Assembly (NCBI GenBank): GCA_018881555.1
Contig: JACAXG010000002.1
Span: forward strand, 21,031,183-21,095,182
DNA from: Amblyornis subalaris
Lineage: Eukaryota > Chordata > Aves > Passeriformes > Ptilonorhynchidae
Direction of reading: 5' to 3'
DNA length: 64,000 bases
The translations under genes and the position numbers were made by a program. Positions 22,441-34,101 of this stretch are shown here, in pieces. Positions within the stretch are counted from its first letter, which is position 1. The number at the start of each line of letters is the position of its first letter. The notes below the pieces were generated by a model. The model did not search any database. It had not been told where the DNA came from and saw only the letters and a program-made list of their open reading frames with translations.

Positions 22441-25400
22441 AGCAACTATTAAACTTACATGGACCTTAAGTATTAAATTTATTTTTCAGCTTTACCATTT
22501 CTCTCATGCTATTCCGGAAGACTAGTTTGGACATAAAGTTCCTACACATGTATACACGTCGTGATATTTCAACATATAAATACCAGCGTGACTCTTTAAA
22601 TCGCAAGTAGATGTTTACTAATACTCATCTCTACAATTTATTATTTTCAGGAGGGCAAAGCAGTGCTTTGACAATGCTCAGAAACTCAAAGCATAGGATT
22701 AAATTTATGCAAAAGAAAGGAAAAAAAGATCATTCTTATCTATGAATATTGCAATCTTCAAGGAGCAGGATAGATGGTTTTAAGGCCAGAGAAGAGTGGA
22801 AATGGCAAACAGATGTGTGAGCCATCATTTTAAATTTTTAAGTCTCTGATTACTCTCTCTTAGGAGAAATGAAGAGGTCTGCAAAAGGAGAAGAAAAACA
22901 TTCAGAATAAGCTCATTATCCTCTACTTCCATCTACCTTCTCCCTCCCCCACTGANATACTGCAATACTTCATTGACAAGACAACATAAAATTTACCCTT
23001 GACTTTTCTATAATTTCTAATGATTTAAGTCCATATTCATTAATTTTTTTATACATGTGATATTTTCCCCATATCCCACCAGTAAAAAAGTTAATTGTTT
23101 TTCCTACAATTTGTTCTGTCATTTCACCTTTTCCTTTCCTTCTTCTGCTACAGACAGCCTATTGTTTCAGTCCTGTAAACGGTTACCTAATATGTGCAAA
23201 AAAAAATCTTTAGAAAGCTAATATATCATGGAAAAATAAATGAAGCTGCTGTGTACTCCCTAAGGGATAACAGACTTCTCTTACATTACACAGAAAATGA
23301 TGGTACCTACATTCAATAGTAAAGAAACAATATTTTTTCTTATCAAATAGAACAGTTAACTTAAGCTGGGAAGAATTCTTGTAGTCTACACAAGATTTAA
23401 ACTTTTGCTTTAGAATTCAGATCCAAAGGACAAAGAACACTTGAGTATCTACTGAGCATGGGAAAATATTTCCATGTTTTCTTCATTGTTGATATGTCTG
23501 AAGATGGAGGCTATAAAGAGGACATAATTCCTGCCCTATGACACAAATGAGACAAGTATAAGATACCATAAACTACCTGATAGGAATTATTTTTTCAAGA
23601 TAGAAATGTATAGAATTTGTATTCAATATGATAGATAAGGAGACATGAATCTTCAATTCATACATGAAATATTAACACTTCACACCTCTAAATCCTTTCT
23701 GTTTAGTAGTGAATATTACTCCTTACAATGTGGAAAAAATGTGTTTTATGACAGCATGATTCATTTTACACACACTGACTTTAATCTGAATTGTTGTACA
23801 TTTTCTATAAACGGTTAATATCAAGTGCATATACTGTCTTTTAATAAGAAAAAAAATCTGATAAATATTGAAGCATACAGATGTGTTTCCGTGTCTGTGC
23901 ATTATGGAATTATAATTTTAAGAATAACCACTTAATTTTATTTTTCTGCTAATTTGTTCCTGCATTTGATTGCACAGCTCTCTCTAAAGGGCTCCCTTAT
24001 ATTGGGTCAGAGAGTCAGAGAGAAATAATTCTCTTCGTTGTTTCTAATAACACAGTGTGCACCTAACTATCAGAACTAGCCAGTCAGTAGCACTGATTTT
24101 CCAACTGTGCTGGAAAACGAAAAATTCCATGCTAAAGCCATAAGTTTCAGTTTGAATCCTTGTCTGGAGTAAAGTCCTCAGAAGGGACTGGAGGTCAATC
24201 TGCACAAAGATCAAGTACTTCCAACCACAGCTGTTTTCCATGGCTTTTCTTACTTTGTTGATTTTCCAACACTGCCTTTTTCAGAAAAAGCAGTGTTAGT
24301 ACAGCATATCAATGAAGCTCATGAAAGGCTGTGCTGCATGTACTATTCAGTGTCCCTGGGCAGGCTTGGCCTCTTTGAAGTGTCTTTGCAGGAAGGGAGA
24401 GAACAGTCTTCAAATCAAGATGCAACATGGCTAAATAGTGCCTCTTTCTGGCCTAGTACTCCTCTATCAGAGGGAACTGAGAGGACCAAGTGAACCTTCA
24501 GGAGGGTAGGATTCAATTCCAGATGACTGTCTCATTGTGTAGTTTATATAGTCTCACTCACTCAGAAGAGGGTATTCTAACACAAAGGTAATTGGACCTC
24601 TTTGGTTAACCCCTTATTTCTACCACAGAACTGTTTGATTGCCCATCAGTACTAGTGGTTTAAGCTGACTCATCAGTGCTTGCTGTATAGAGTACCTTAC
24701 AAATACTTTAAAACAATTTATGGTGAATTTACAGAAAAATGCAGTTTTATCAGCAATTCCCGTTCTTACTTTAAAAAGGGTTAATTTAATTATAAACAAG
24801 TTTGTTAAATAATTAGAGAGTTCTGTTTTCGGCATGATTGCTTGCAATGGTTTATCAGAGTTGTAATTGTGTCTAGAACAACTGAGAATTCATTTACCTT
24901 ATTTTTGCCTACTGTTTTTAAGAAGCATGCATTTTGTTATAAATTTCGTACTAAGCAGAAAAACTCTCCCATTTGGAATGAAACGTGAAAACCTGTTTTA
25001 ATAGTAAATGTACTTGTGGAAGACCTGTAACCGACCTCCCCTTACAAATGTATAAATATAACAATGATTTTGTTGGAAAGGAGGAACAATCTGATTCTTC
25101 ACTGAATGTGTACCCAGAATCCTCTGGTTTTTAGAAAATAACACATAGACTTTATTATGCCTTTTCCTTTTTTATTTCCCTTTATGCTTCATGGATCTTA
25201 AAATAAGACAAGGAACCAAATAAGTCTAATATAAAAAGAAAAAATGTTCCCAATGTCTACTTAAAAGAAAAGCTGAAAGAGTGAGAAATCATCTTTGGAA
25301 CTCTCAAATGAATCTTTATTTCTTCAGCACATGCCTGATTAAATCAGCCAATATTTTTACTTTCAACCCTAAAACCCCCTAAAACTGTTTTTTTTATAGA

Positions 25401-26988
25401 GGTCTCAACAATCTCTTTAATTCTGTAGGTTATCTTCACCAACCATAAATTAATTGTTGATACTCTTAAAGATATTCCTTCCTTGATAATATTTTATTAT
25501 AAGACCACCATTTTTGTTTCAAAATTGTTATATTTGGGCAAAAAAATATTGTTAAAACTGTTTGCTCTGGAGTGTCTTTGTAAGTGTACCTAAGAATGCA
25601 TTGTCCAGCTCATGNTTCTTTCCATAAATCCATGCAATAATGTACTATAAAAATTTTGTACTTTAGTTAAGATTTATTCTATATTCTAAGGTTATCTTTA
25701 CTTTTTTTTTTCCTTAGAAAAGGAAAATTTCTTTGAATACTGGTGTAAACTTTAAAAAATGTTGAAAGAAAATATTTAAACATTTAAATTCAATAATAAA
25801 AAATATGCTTGGAAATATCAACACTGAAGATTCTGTTTCAAGTATCTGAACTCTAAAGCTAAATACTTATTATTTTAATTCAAAATGGTTTAGAAGGCAT
25901 TTTTTTTCTCCTTTGCATTTTAGTATGTTGAAAATGGGGATGGGAACAAATGTCCTCCTTAACTTGAGAAAGTAAAGCAAATATTTAGCATGAAGACGAA
26001 GACAAAAACAGTGTTGAAGACTAATTGGACTAAATAATTTTCATGCAAGAAAAAGGTTGTTAAAAAATACTTAATTGTGCTGATTTACTGATAACTAGAT
26101 ATTGTTACAATAAAAGCATCCAGCTGCACACTGAAGAATTCTGTGACTTACGTTTGAGAATTTTCTGATCACAGACTTAGAAAGCAGCAAGTCTGTTTAA
26201 AAGCTCTAAGATTCTGAAGTCTCAGTTGCTTAATTCCATTTAAAAATAACATGCAAGAGAATGAAAAGATTTTGGTGTCTGGTATAAGCTTATTAGTATA
26301 GTAAATGGAAATACGAAGCAAGAACAGAAAGATTTGTGATGGTTTCCGTGAGCCATGACTTTTTTCAGAAGAAAATGGAAAAGGGAAAATAGAAAATAAA
26401 CTATAAAAGCATGAAAAATCCTAATACATGCTTTCAAGTAAGTCTAAGCTAAATCTAGTGAAGATCTTTTGTGACTAAAAACTGTGGATTTAAATGTCCT
26501 GGTATACATGAGCAAAAAATAAAAATAATATAGGAATGGAAAGTGAAAATTTTTAAATAGTTGGACAGCTAAGCAGATTATAGATGTGTGTGATTGAGCG
26601 TACATATATAGGTTATACAGTAACGGTGGTTCNTTTACTAAAGCTAAAATTTGACTTGACTCAGTGTCCTATTTTTTGTGTGTGTATAGATCTGAAAGTT
26701 AATGTAACATTCACCACAGGTTTGCTGTCCATAACCAGTAGCTGTAAGGTCCCTGCCATTTCAGCCGTGTGCCTAAAAATTCTTCAGCATTATAGTTAAG
26801 AGTCTAAAAACATCAGGATTCTGAATTTATGCTTCTGTATGTTCCAAGAAATTAGATTTTGTTTAAATCACATTGCTCACCAAGCAGTGGGGAACATCAG
26901 AGCCTCTACAGAACTGGATATGATAAGTATACAAGGTGTGGTATCACACAAACCTAGCACTTCACATCCTAAAATACTTTAGATAAAC
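22441..26988. other. Long unannotated AT-rich stretch
   Basis: About 4.5 kb of very AT-rich DNA. It holds two short hairpins near 24.1-24.3 kb and no recognisable exon, RNA gene, CR1 or LTR. The 24044-24493 interval is slightly richer in G+C but has only short frames. Confidence 0.5.
24268..24297. repeat. Strong short hairpin
   Basis: AACACTGC-C-TTTTT (24268-24281, one bulged C), loop CAG, AAAAAGCAGTGTT (24285-24297): 13 paired bases. A weaker hairpin, TTTTCCA/TGGAAAA, lies at 24097-24117. At 30 bases it is too short for a microRNA precursor and pairing does not continue into the flanks. Confidence 0.8.
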
Positions 26989-26999
26989 TCATGTAGTAC

Positions 27000-27039
27000 T
27001 TGAGGAAACTAATAAGTCTGTGTTGAGGAAACTAATAAG
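27000..27039. repeat. 17-bp direct repeat beside LTR-like copy B
   Basis: TTGAGGAAACTAATAAG occurs at 27000-27016 and again at 27023-27039, separated by TCTGTG. It ends exactly where homology with copy A begins. It is not repeated at the right edge of copy B, so it is a local duplication, not a target-site duplication. Confidence 0.9.
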
Positions 27040-27510
27040 GAAACTTTCCTGTTTGACCATTCTGGAGCTGCTCTGGCAATGGTGACACTCCCACCACCTG
27101 AGACTGTCACTGCTGGGACCGAAGCTCCTCCGCAGCAGGCGGCCCCAGTGAGTCCCCTGTGACTCCCTGCACACCCCACTCCGCACAGTCAGACCAGGTT
27201 TTCTGCAACAACAGCACAACAATTCGACCTGGGTGCCTCTGAGAGACTCAAACAAAGGAATCCCTGGATTTTTATAGCCTCACAGTCCATGCATGCAGTA
27301 GTCTGGGTTCTCCCATCGAAGCCACCGGCTCCTGCTGTGTCTCTCAGTGCCAGTCACCTGGCTGGGCCACGGGTCCTATGCCCTTGGTGTTACACAAAAG
27401 GCTGGTGCTCTCTCTGGGAGTCTCACCATTTCTCACCACCAGCTAAACCTGCAGCTTGCACTGCAGCTGCACATCCAGCTATGAGCACTAAAGGCATTTC
27501 TCAACGTCTC
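27040..27510 (-). repeat. LTR-like interspersed repeat, copy B
   Basis: The second copy of the family at 588-1045. Read on the minus strand it has a TATAAAAAT box (27268-27276) about 230 bases before the left end of the homology, with GC-rich sequence around it, as in a retroviral LTR with a promoter. Relative to copy A it contains an extra block of about 40 bases (about 27148-27187), lacks about 45 bases after 27200 and has an extra segment around 27385-27415. No known terminal motif, viral gene or target-site duplication was found. The promoter reading is inference; the family relationship is directly visible. Confidence 0.65.
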
Positions 27511-27737
27511 TATCATCTTTGCACCATCCAAAACCAGTTTGAGTGTCTTAGTAGTATTTCTGCTATGGGTTTGGATACAAAATTTAGGTATTGCTATGCC
27601 CCAAACCAGTAAGAATGTCCAGGGTGGTGAAGTGTAGCTGGAAGAAGTTACACCTATTTAGTTTCATGTTTGCTTGATTCACTAAGGAAATAGTTCAAAT
27701 GTATCTTCAGCAGGTTCAAACTTTAGATTACTTACCT

Positions 27738-28200
27738 GATGGGATACACCCAGGAATTCGGAGGAAGCTGAGAGATGTAATTTGCAAAGCAAATCTCAAT
27801 TATCTTTGAAAGGTCATTGTGAATGGGAGAGGTTCCTGAGTACTTGAAAGAAGCAAATATCACTCCTATCATCAAGAAGAATAAGAGGAAGATTCAAGAA
27901 ACTAAAAGCCTTTCAGCATCGTGCTGGTCACAGGAGGTGGAGGAAATAATCTTAGAAGCCATTTTCAAACACAAGAAGGACAAGGTGATCAGGAGTAGCA
28001 AGGGGGCAATCAAGCTTTACCAACCTTGTTGATAGACTTCTATAATGAGCTGACTAGCTTGGTGAATGAGGTGGTCTCTGCTGGGATCTCTACTGGGGCC
28101 AATACTGTTTACTGTTTATTAATGACATGGATAACGAGGCAGAGGACATTCTCAGAATATTTCATATTATATAAAACTGGAAGGAGTGGTTGGTATACCA
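27738..28200 (+). mobile_element. CR1 LINE, RT region, plus strand, degraded
   Basis: It opens with GATGGGATACACCCAGGAAT, which reads DGIHP, the start of the CR1 reverse transcriptase region. Recognisable CR1 blocks follow: TCATTGTGAATGGGAGAGGT with CCTGAGTACTTGAAAGAAGC, GTGATCAGGAGTAGC, then near 28072-28150 the block where CR1 encodes GSVLGPVLFN, followed by TTAATGACATGGATAACGAGG. Large internal pieces are missing between these blocks and the frame is broken throughout, so there is no enzyme here. It is interrupted at about 28200 by an inverted CR1 fragment. Confidence 0.9.
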
Positions 28201-28204
28201 GATA

Positions 28205-28297
28205 TCCAGGTGGCTTTTAAATAGCACTAGGGATGGAACCTCCACAACCTCTCTGAGCAATGCATTTCAGTATTTTATTACCCTCACGGGAGAAAAG
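28205..28297 (-). mobile_element. Inverted CR1 3' fragment nested in the plus-strand CR1
   Basis: TTTTAAATAGCACTAGGGATGG, CCTCCACAACCTCTCTGAGCAA and TTATTACCCTCACGGGAGAAAA follow the order of the minus-strand CR1 3' UTR (TTTAAATACTGCCAGGGATGG, CCACAACCTCTCTGGGCAACC, CCACCCTCA). The fragment lacks the terminal ATTCTATG tail. Its orientation is opposite to the CR1 DNA on both sides. Confidence 0.75.
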
Positions 28298-28299
28298 GG

Positions 28300-28740
28300 T
28301 GATTGCTGTACCTCAGGGGTTGGCACTGTGGCCAGTACTGCTTTGGTTGTGCTGCTATTCACAGGGATCTCATAGGTTGAAGAAACGGACTGACAGAAAC
28401 CTCATGAAGTTCAACATGGGGAGGTGCAAAGTTCTGCTCCTGGGAAGGAATAACTCCACACATCAGATGGGCTGGAGGCAGACTGGAAATCAGCCTTGCT
28501 AAAAAGGCCCTGGAGATCCTGGTGGACACCAAGTTAAATACAAGCTGTTGAGTGTGTCCCTTTGGGAAAGAAAGCCAACAGTCTCCTGAGCTGCATTAGG
28601 AGAAGCATTGCCAGCAGGTCAAGGAAAGTGACCCTTCCCTGGGAATAGGCTGCCCAGAGTGGTTGTGGAGTTTTTATCCTTGGAGGTATTCAAAATCCAG
28701 TTGGAAAGTACAAAAAGGGACAGGATGAAGGTCAAAACAG
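28300..28740 (+). mobile_element. CR1 LINE, RT to 3' UTR, plus strand, with deletion
   Basis: It begins again in the RT region at GTACCTCAGGGGTTGGCACTG (28308-28328), the same CR1 segment already present near 28082-28110. It continues through a frame reading NLMKFNMGRCKVLLLGRN (about 28400-28455), a well-conserved CR1 ORF2 stretch, then GAGATCCTGGTGGACACCAAG and GCATTAGGAGAAGCATTGCC. Near 28635 it jumps to 3' UTR sequence (GGAATAGGCTGCCCAGAGTGG, TTGGAGGTATTCAAAATCC). The 3' tail is absent. It is a broken pol remnant, non-functional. Confidence 0.88.
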
Positions 28741-31700
28741 GTCACCCTCTGTCCTTCATCTTAGAACTGTTTCATTGTACCAAAGGAATGCAAACTAATA
28801 GACCATAGAAAGAGTAAATAAAGGCAATTGGGACTCTGCTGCTTGTCATCTAATGACAGTGCCCATCAAGGACAGGATTCACCATGGTTTTATTCCTAGA
28901 AAGAAGCTTGAAAAGTTATAACACTTAATTGTCTGTATATTCGCCCTGACAGAGTTTAATAGTACAAGCCAGAAATCTGATCATGACAAGGTAGAACTCA
29001 ACAGAGAGTCTAAAATCAGGAAAGAGTAGAGGAAAAACTTCTGAAGTACAAAGTGCAAAATCACTGTACAATATGTCTGCGAATTGATAAAACGCAAATT
29101 ATATATAGGCTGCTTGAGTTTAAGGTTATACATTAAGTCATTGTTAGGCAGACAACGTAAGGAAACATTTGAATTTTTCTTAGGTGTGGAACCCAAAGTT
29201 TTAAGAGATATAAAAATCTGTATACTCCCAAGAGCACATGACAGTTATATTTAGAAAGCTTTGTGTGCATTGTATGATCTCTGTTTCTAAGACAGCAAAA
29301 TCCTGTATGTAGAACTAAGTACAGGATAATAAAGCAAAACCAGACTAGAAAAATATTTCCAGCAGCTAACACTAGATCAATAGATGGAAAAACTGCCAGG
29401 AGGGGAAATGGTAAATGTACATTTTCAGTGTTTAAATTTACTACTTTCCCTCTTCATGGCAATGAATGTAGCTCATCTAAGACTTAGCATTCATAGGTCT
29501 CAATTTTCTTTTGTCTGCAATTAATTTTTGCACTACTGACCTGATTTATTTTCCGCCCTTCATTTTCACTCCTGGTTTATATTTTAAAACTAGTACATGT
29601 CAATAGCTAAAATTAGCACTCTTCCTCTGGTTTTCTCTGCCTGTCTGTATTTTAGTTCTCCAATACTATAAAAAAGCACACATCTTGGTAATTTATGTGT
29701 GCTTCTAAATTAATCAGGAAAACTATAATGTGCCCATGTTACTAACTCCTGTTATTAACAAAGGCTTTCGATAGGAAACTTCTCTTCACCATTATGAAGA
29801 GAATGTGTAAATTTCAAAGACTGCCTGCGTCTGCTGGGGAATATCACATGGAGTAACTCAGCATCAGATTCAGAAAATAAGGCCTTAATAAGCATCCCTA
29901 CATGCAGGAGAATGGAAAGAAAAAGCTGAAAACAGTATTGCTGGATTTCTCAGAGAGTGTCAGAAAACAATGCTGTTTTGTGTGATTACATAGCCTGCCT
30001 TTCTCAGGACTGTGGTCCAGGGAGCTGGTTCAGTCTATTCAATATCCTTAGATTCTTTCCTCTTGTTATATTGCCTGTGGACAAGACACTAGGACAGTAA
30101 TGGGGTTTTTGAATGCATTGATATTTTCATTTTTACCGTTGTATTTTTCTCTGGTTATTTTTTTTTGTTTGTTTGTTTCTTGTTTTTGTTTTGTTCTAAA
30201 TTACTTTTCCAAGGTTTATATGTACAAAGAATGCATGCTTAGCTGGAGGCAATTCCAGCTAAAAATTAGTTCCTTCTGCCTCATTATCCTACTATTTCAT
30301 GCATCTCTGGAACTCTGCATTATACTCTAAAAAGCTTCCTAGAGGAGATTTGTTGCCATAAGGCATCAATCAACATATCTTGTGATTAACCTCATACTAC
30401 AGAATAAAAATATGCCAAAACCTCCTCATGAAAATGGCTTGATGTGTACAGCACAGACATCTACCATGCCAGATTCCATGTATATTTATATTGATCTATT
30501 AGGTGTCCTGGCACTCTGAGTGAAGGAAAAACCCCTATGAAAATAGATTTCACTGAATACAACACGACAGACTTTGGTAAGNGTGAAAAACCAAACCACA
30601 ATCCTTGGCGCAGCAATTTCACATTGCCTGGAGTGGCTACTTCTTCAGCGTTGTTCTGCTGTGTTTGGACACGTCTGGGCAGGNGGCTTTCAGAGAAAAG
30701 GCAAAGTCGCAGTGAAAGGAGCAGAGGACACTCACTGTAGGCGGGCAGATGGCTACATGAAGAAATGTGATTGCTATCAAGCAGTCAACAGAAAAAGGGA
30801 TAAAATTCCAAGGACCTGAAGAAATCATGCATGGAAGAGAAAATGAACAAGAAGTAGATTAGTACAATGTTGTAAATCATTTTCCAAAGCCTCGGGATAA
30901 ATGAACTAATCCTTCTCATCTCAATGCCAAATATGCATAATTTGAGAAGAAGCAGAATAACTTGCTTGAAGCATTTTTAGACATTTATTGAGTATCAGAT
31001 GAAAAATATGGCAGCAATAGCTAGGTGCTCTTTAAATTGTGCATTTCCACAAAGTATTTAATTTACCTGAACAGCTTTGATAATGTCTCACAGGAGACTG
31101 AAGTCTTAACAGACCTGGGGTCAAAGGTATATGCTAGTATAGTTTAAAACTAGGTAAGTGAAAGATAGAAAAAGAAGCCAAGAGTAGGTATACTACACTG
31201 TTAAGGTAAACAAGGAAGGAGACAAACAGTGAATTGTTCCAGAATGTGGCCATAGTCACTGTTGCTCATGGCATTTATTGATGGTGGAAAAAACTCACCA
31301 AAAGTCAGCCCGTTTGACAGTGATATTTCTGTTTCCTATCGGCTTCTTCTTTTGTGAAGGATTTTTTTTTTTGGTGTTTTCCTCCAGAACTGCTTATGCT
31401 TTGCTCTGTTGTGCTCTTTGGCCTTCCTCTGTCAAATGACATTCCAATTTGGTTTTGATTTCATTAATATTTTAGTTTTATATCTGAAAAACCTCCTCCT
31501 ATGTAACTGTGACAAAGCCAGATTTGTGCTGCAGAAGCAACTGAACAAATTTCGTCTTCTGATATCAGAAGAGATAAGTACTGCTGATGTGACGGACATT
31601 GTGCTACTTTACGGTCCGAATAAAACAATAACGACTTTACTGATTCAGATATGAGATTTCTCCAGCTCACACCCTCACTTTCATAAGTGGTCAATGACAG

Positions 31701-31825
31701 ATAGAGACAGAGAAAAGAGCTTAAGAACAAGATTATTTGTGGTGTTGCTTTACTTCTCCAATATACTCTTTTGTGACTAGTGAAGCAGGGATTTTGACTG
31801 AAAGTATTACATTGAAGTATTTAAT
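28741..31825. other. Unannotated AT-rich stretch
   Basis: Three kilobases without recognised gene or transposon. A T/G low-complexity tract lies at 30157-30197. Frames at 30537-30828 cross two Ns and have no family resemblance. Confidence 0.5.
30157..30197. repeat. (TTTG)n-like low-complexity tract
   Basis: A T-run followed by irregular TTTG/TTTTG units, containing only T and G apart from single interruptions. Confidence 0.85.
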
Positions 31826-31927
31826 CAGAGAATCATAGAATGGCTTGGTTTGGAAGGGACCTCAAGGATCTTCTAGTTCCAACCCCCCTGCCACAGGCAG
31901 GGACATATTTCACTCCAGGTTGCTCAT
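31826..31927 (-). mobile_element. Short CR1 3' end, minus strand
   Basis: AGAGAATCATAGAATGGCTTGG, GGAAGGGACCTCAAGGATC, AGTTCCAACCCCCCTGCCAC and GGCAGGGACA are the classic terminal 100 bases of CR1 in reverse. Homology stops at CCAGGTTGCTCA, so only the extreme 3' end was inserted or survives. It looks younger than most other copies here, with few differences from the usual CR1 terminus. Confidence 0.95.
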
Positions 31928-34057
31928 AAAAAATGCTTGATGATTTTTTTTCTTTTAGCTTTCTCAGTTGCAGAGCTAAACCTGATATAAAAACTTTTTT
32001 TTACAGTAAGTATTTAATCTGGAAGTGACAGATTCATTATGAGCCTAAGTTATTGTTGCCTGGGACTTCAATTTTGGCTAGTTCTAATCCATTCAGAATT
32101 CCATTTATCATCGAGCTAGAAGCTTTCAAATGGGAATGCATTGTGTATTAAAGCACTCTTTGAAGCTGAGTGACTAACCTGGCTTTCAACTAGTCCCAGG
32201 CACAGCTTCTGGCTTACTGGATACACACAGATTCCAACTCCTAACTTGCCCACATATGGCGAGTTCTCAGCCCAAGTAAAGCTCACCCACATCTACTTGG
32301 AGGATAAGTCACAGACCCGGCCATAGCTTGGAGTCAATACCTGGCTTTGTGTCAGACTTCCAGTCATGCAGTCTACCATTTTCTCTCTGTCTTCACAGGT
32401 ACCATCCAACTTCATCTTTTTCTTCTTAACAATCAAAGATTCAGAAGACCAACTTCAGTATTCTGTGCATGTGCATAACATTTAGAAAGGCGAGGCCAAA
32501 TATAAAGCGGAAAAGATGCATAAAGCTGCTTCTCACCTTGGAAAAATTGTATTTCTTTCTCCTTCNACTACATATTTAAATGCAAACAGGTATCTCCAGT
32601 ACAACCAGAATTTCATCAGACTAAGTTACAGAACACAGACAGACCGCAGGAGATACACTCTGCCTCTACGTGATTCTGCTTTAGAATCACATATTCATGC
32701 AAAGTACATGACATGCAATTGTTATCAAATTGTGATACAAAATTACAGAAGGATGGAAAGTATTCGGCATACGTGTCTCCAAAATCCTAGCACTCAAAGA
32801 AGACACTGCACAGATTATCATGATGACATCTCAAATGCCTTCAGAAAATGCATATGTTATGATATGAGCATTCGTTTTCTAATTAGAATTGCTAACAGTT
32901 TTAATTGTTGTTTATGCTCACTACGTATGGACCTGTTACTAACAGAGGACTGAGAATCACAACCTGTAAAAAACATCTTGAAGGGTTTCATTTCAAGTAC
33001 TTGAACTAAAGGCTCCCAAATCAACAAGTTTGCATGTCTCAACCACAAAGGTGCATGGCTTTGTGCATGTGTGTATACAATTTCTGAAAACCAAAATGAA
33101 ATGTAAGTCGCTGTACCAAAATTCAAATTTCATATGTAATCTTTACCAAAACAGCAAATTAATGGTGTGTTATACAGACATTTATAGATTATTTCTCTAC
33201 TAAGACNTCTTTTTCTTACAGAGTAATTCCTTTCTTCCTGCTGACATGTAAAAATATAAACCATCGTTCTATATTATGGTTGTCACTAAATATGAGTGCT
33301 AATGAACAACTTACATGGTTCCCACATTTTTTTTCATTTTCTTTCTACATCCTAATAACTGAAATTGCCTTATTTAGCTTTAGCCACAAGCAGTCTCCCT
33401 TCTGTCAAATTCTACCTACAGAAAACTGAATGAATTATTTAGTTGCAGCAGTTAGATCTGACAAGACAATCGAAGTTGATGTAATCCATGTACTGAAGGT
33501 ATTGCAAAAAATGGAACTTAGTTCTCTGGTGAGTATTCTGCATATATAGTGAGCCGGGAGTGAGAGAGAATGCAGAAATCAAGACTGAAAGACATTAATC
33601 TAAAACCTTCTGTTTACTTCTCTGGCCATGAAATCCTGGCAAGCAAAACATTTTCTTCTATTTTTGCCATGGGCTGCAGCAGTGTCACCATCTTTATAAT
33701 CAGTGATATGTTACATGGTCGAGGAATGAATGTGGGTTCCTATACTTGTTCACCATAAGTCACACACACTAAGAAACATAAATACATGTAACATTAGAAC
33801 TTGTTGAGAAACAAATGCTAGTCTTCCAATGAAACTTGCAGTTTCAAACAGTTTTCATTTCATGATTTTCGAGAATACTTTAAAGAACTCACTAAAATTT
33901 TAAATCAGATAATAATCATCATCGTTCCTCACTTTTTTTCTGCACTATGTGCCTTTCTTTCCCTTTTTCTTGCTGGGTGTTCTTAATAGATAACTGAATT
34001 TTATCAAGGAATGTAAGTATATTCTGTAAGACTTATGCATTCAAAGAATACATGTAT
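31928..34057. other. Unannotated sequence
   Basis: AT-rich single-copy-looking DNA. A 145-codon frame at 32516-32953 was judged to be chance. No repeat recognised. Confidence 0.5.
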
Positions 34058-34101
34058 ACAAAAACAAAAACAAACACAAACAAACAAACAAACAAACAAA
34101 A
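34058..34101. repeat. (CAAA)n microsatellite
   Basis: Irregular A-rich units become regular CAAA repeats around 34077-34101. Confidence 0.95.

Noticed and set aside
27000..27510. 17-bp repeat as a retroviral target-site duplication
   Set aside because: Both copies lie on the same side of the element, and typical retroviral duplications are only 4-6 bases.
27289..27612. 107-codon plus-strand open frame, with a similar frame at 836-1129
   Set aside because: The two frames are related because both lie in the same dispersed repeat. Their reading frames are disrupted by indels relative to each other, so no conserved protein is implied.
32516..32953. 145-codon plus-strand open frame
   Set aside because: Resembles no family, crosses an N and is about the length expected once by chance in 64 kb of six-frame AT-rich sequence.
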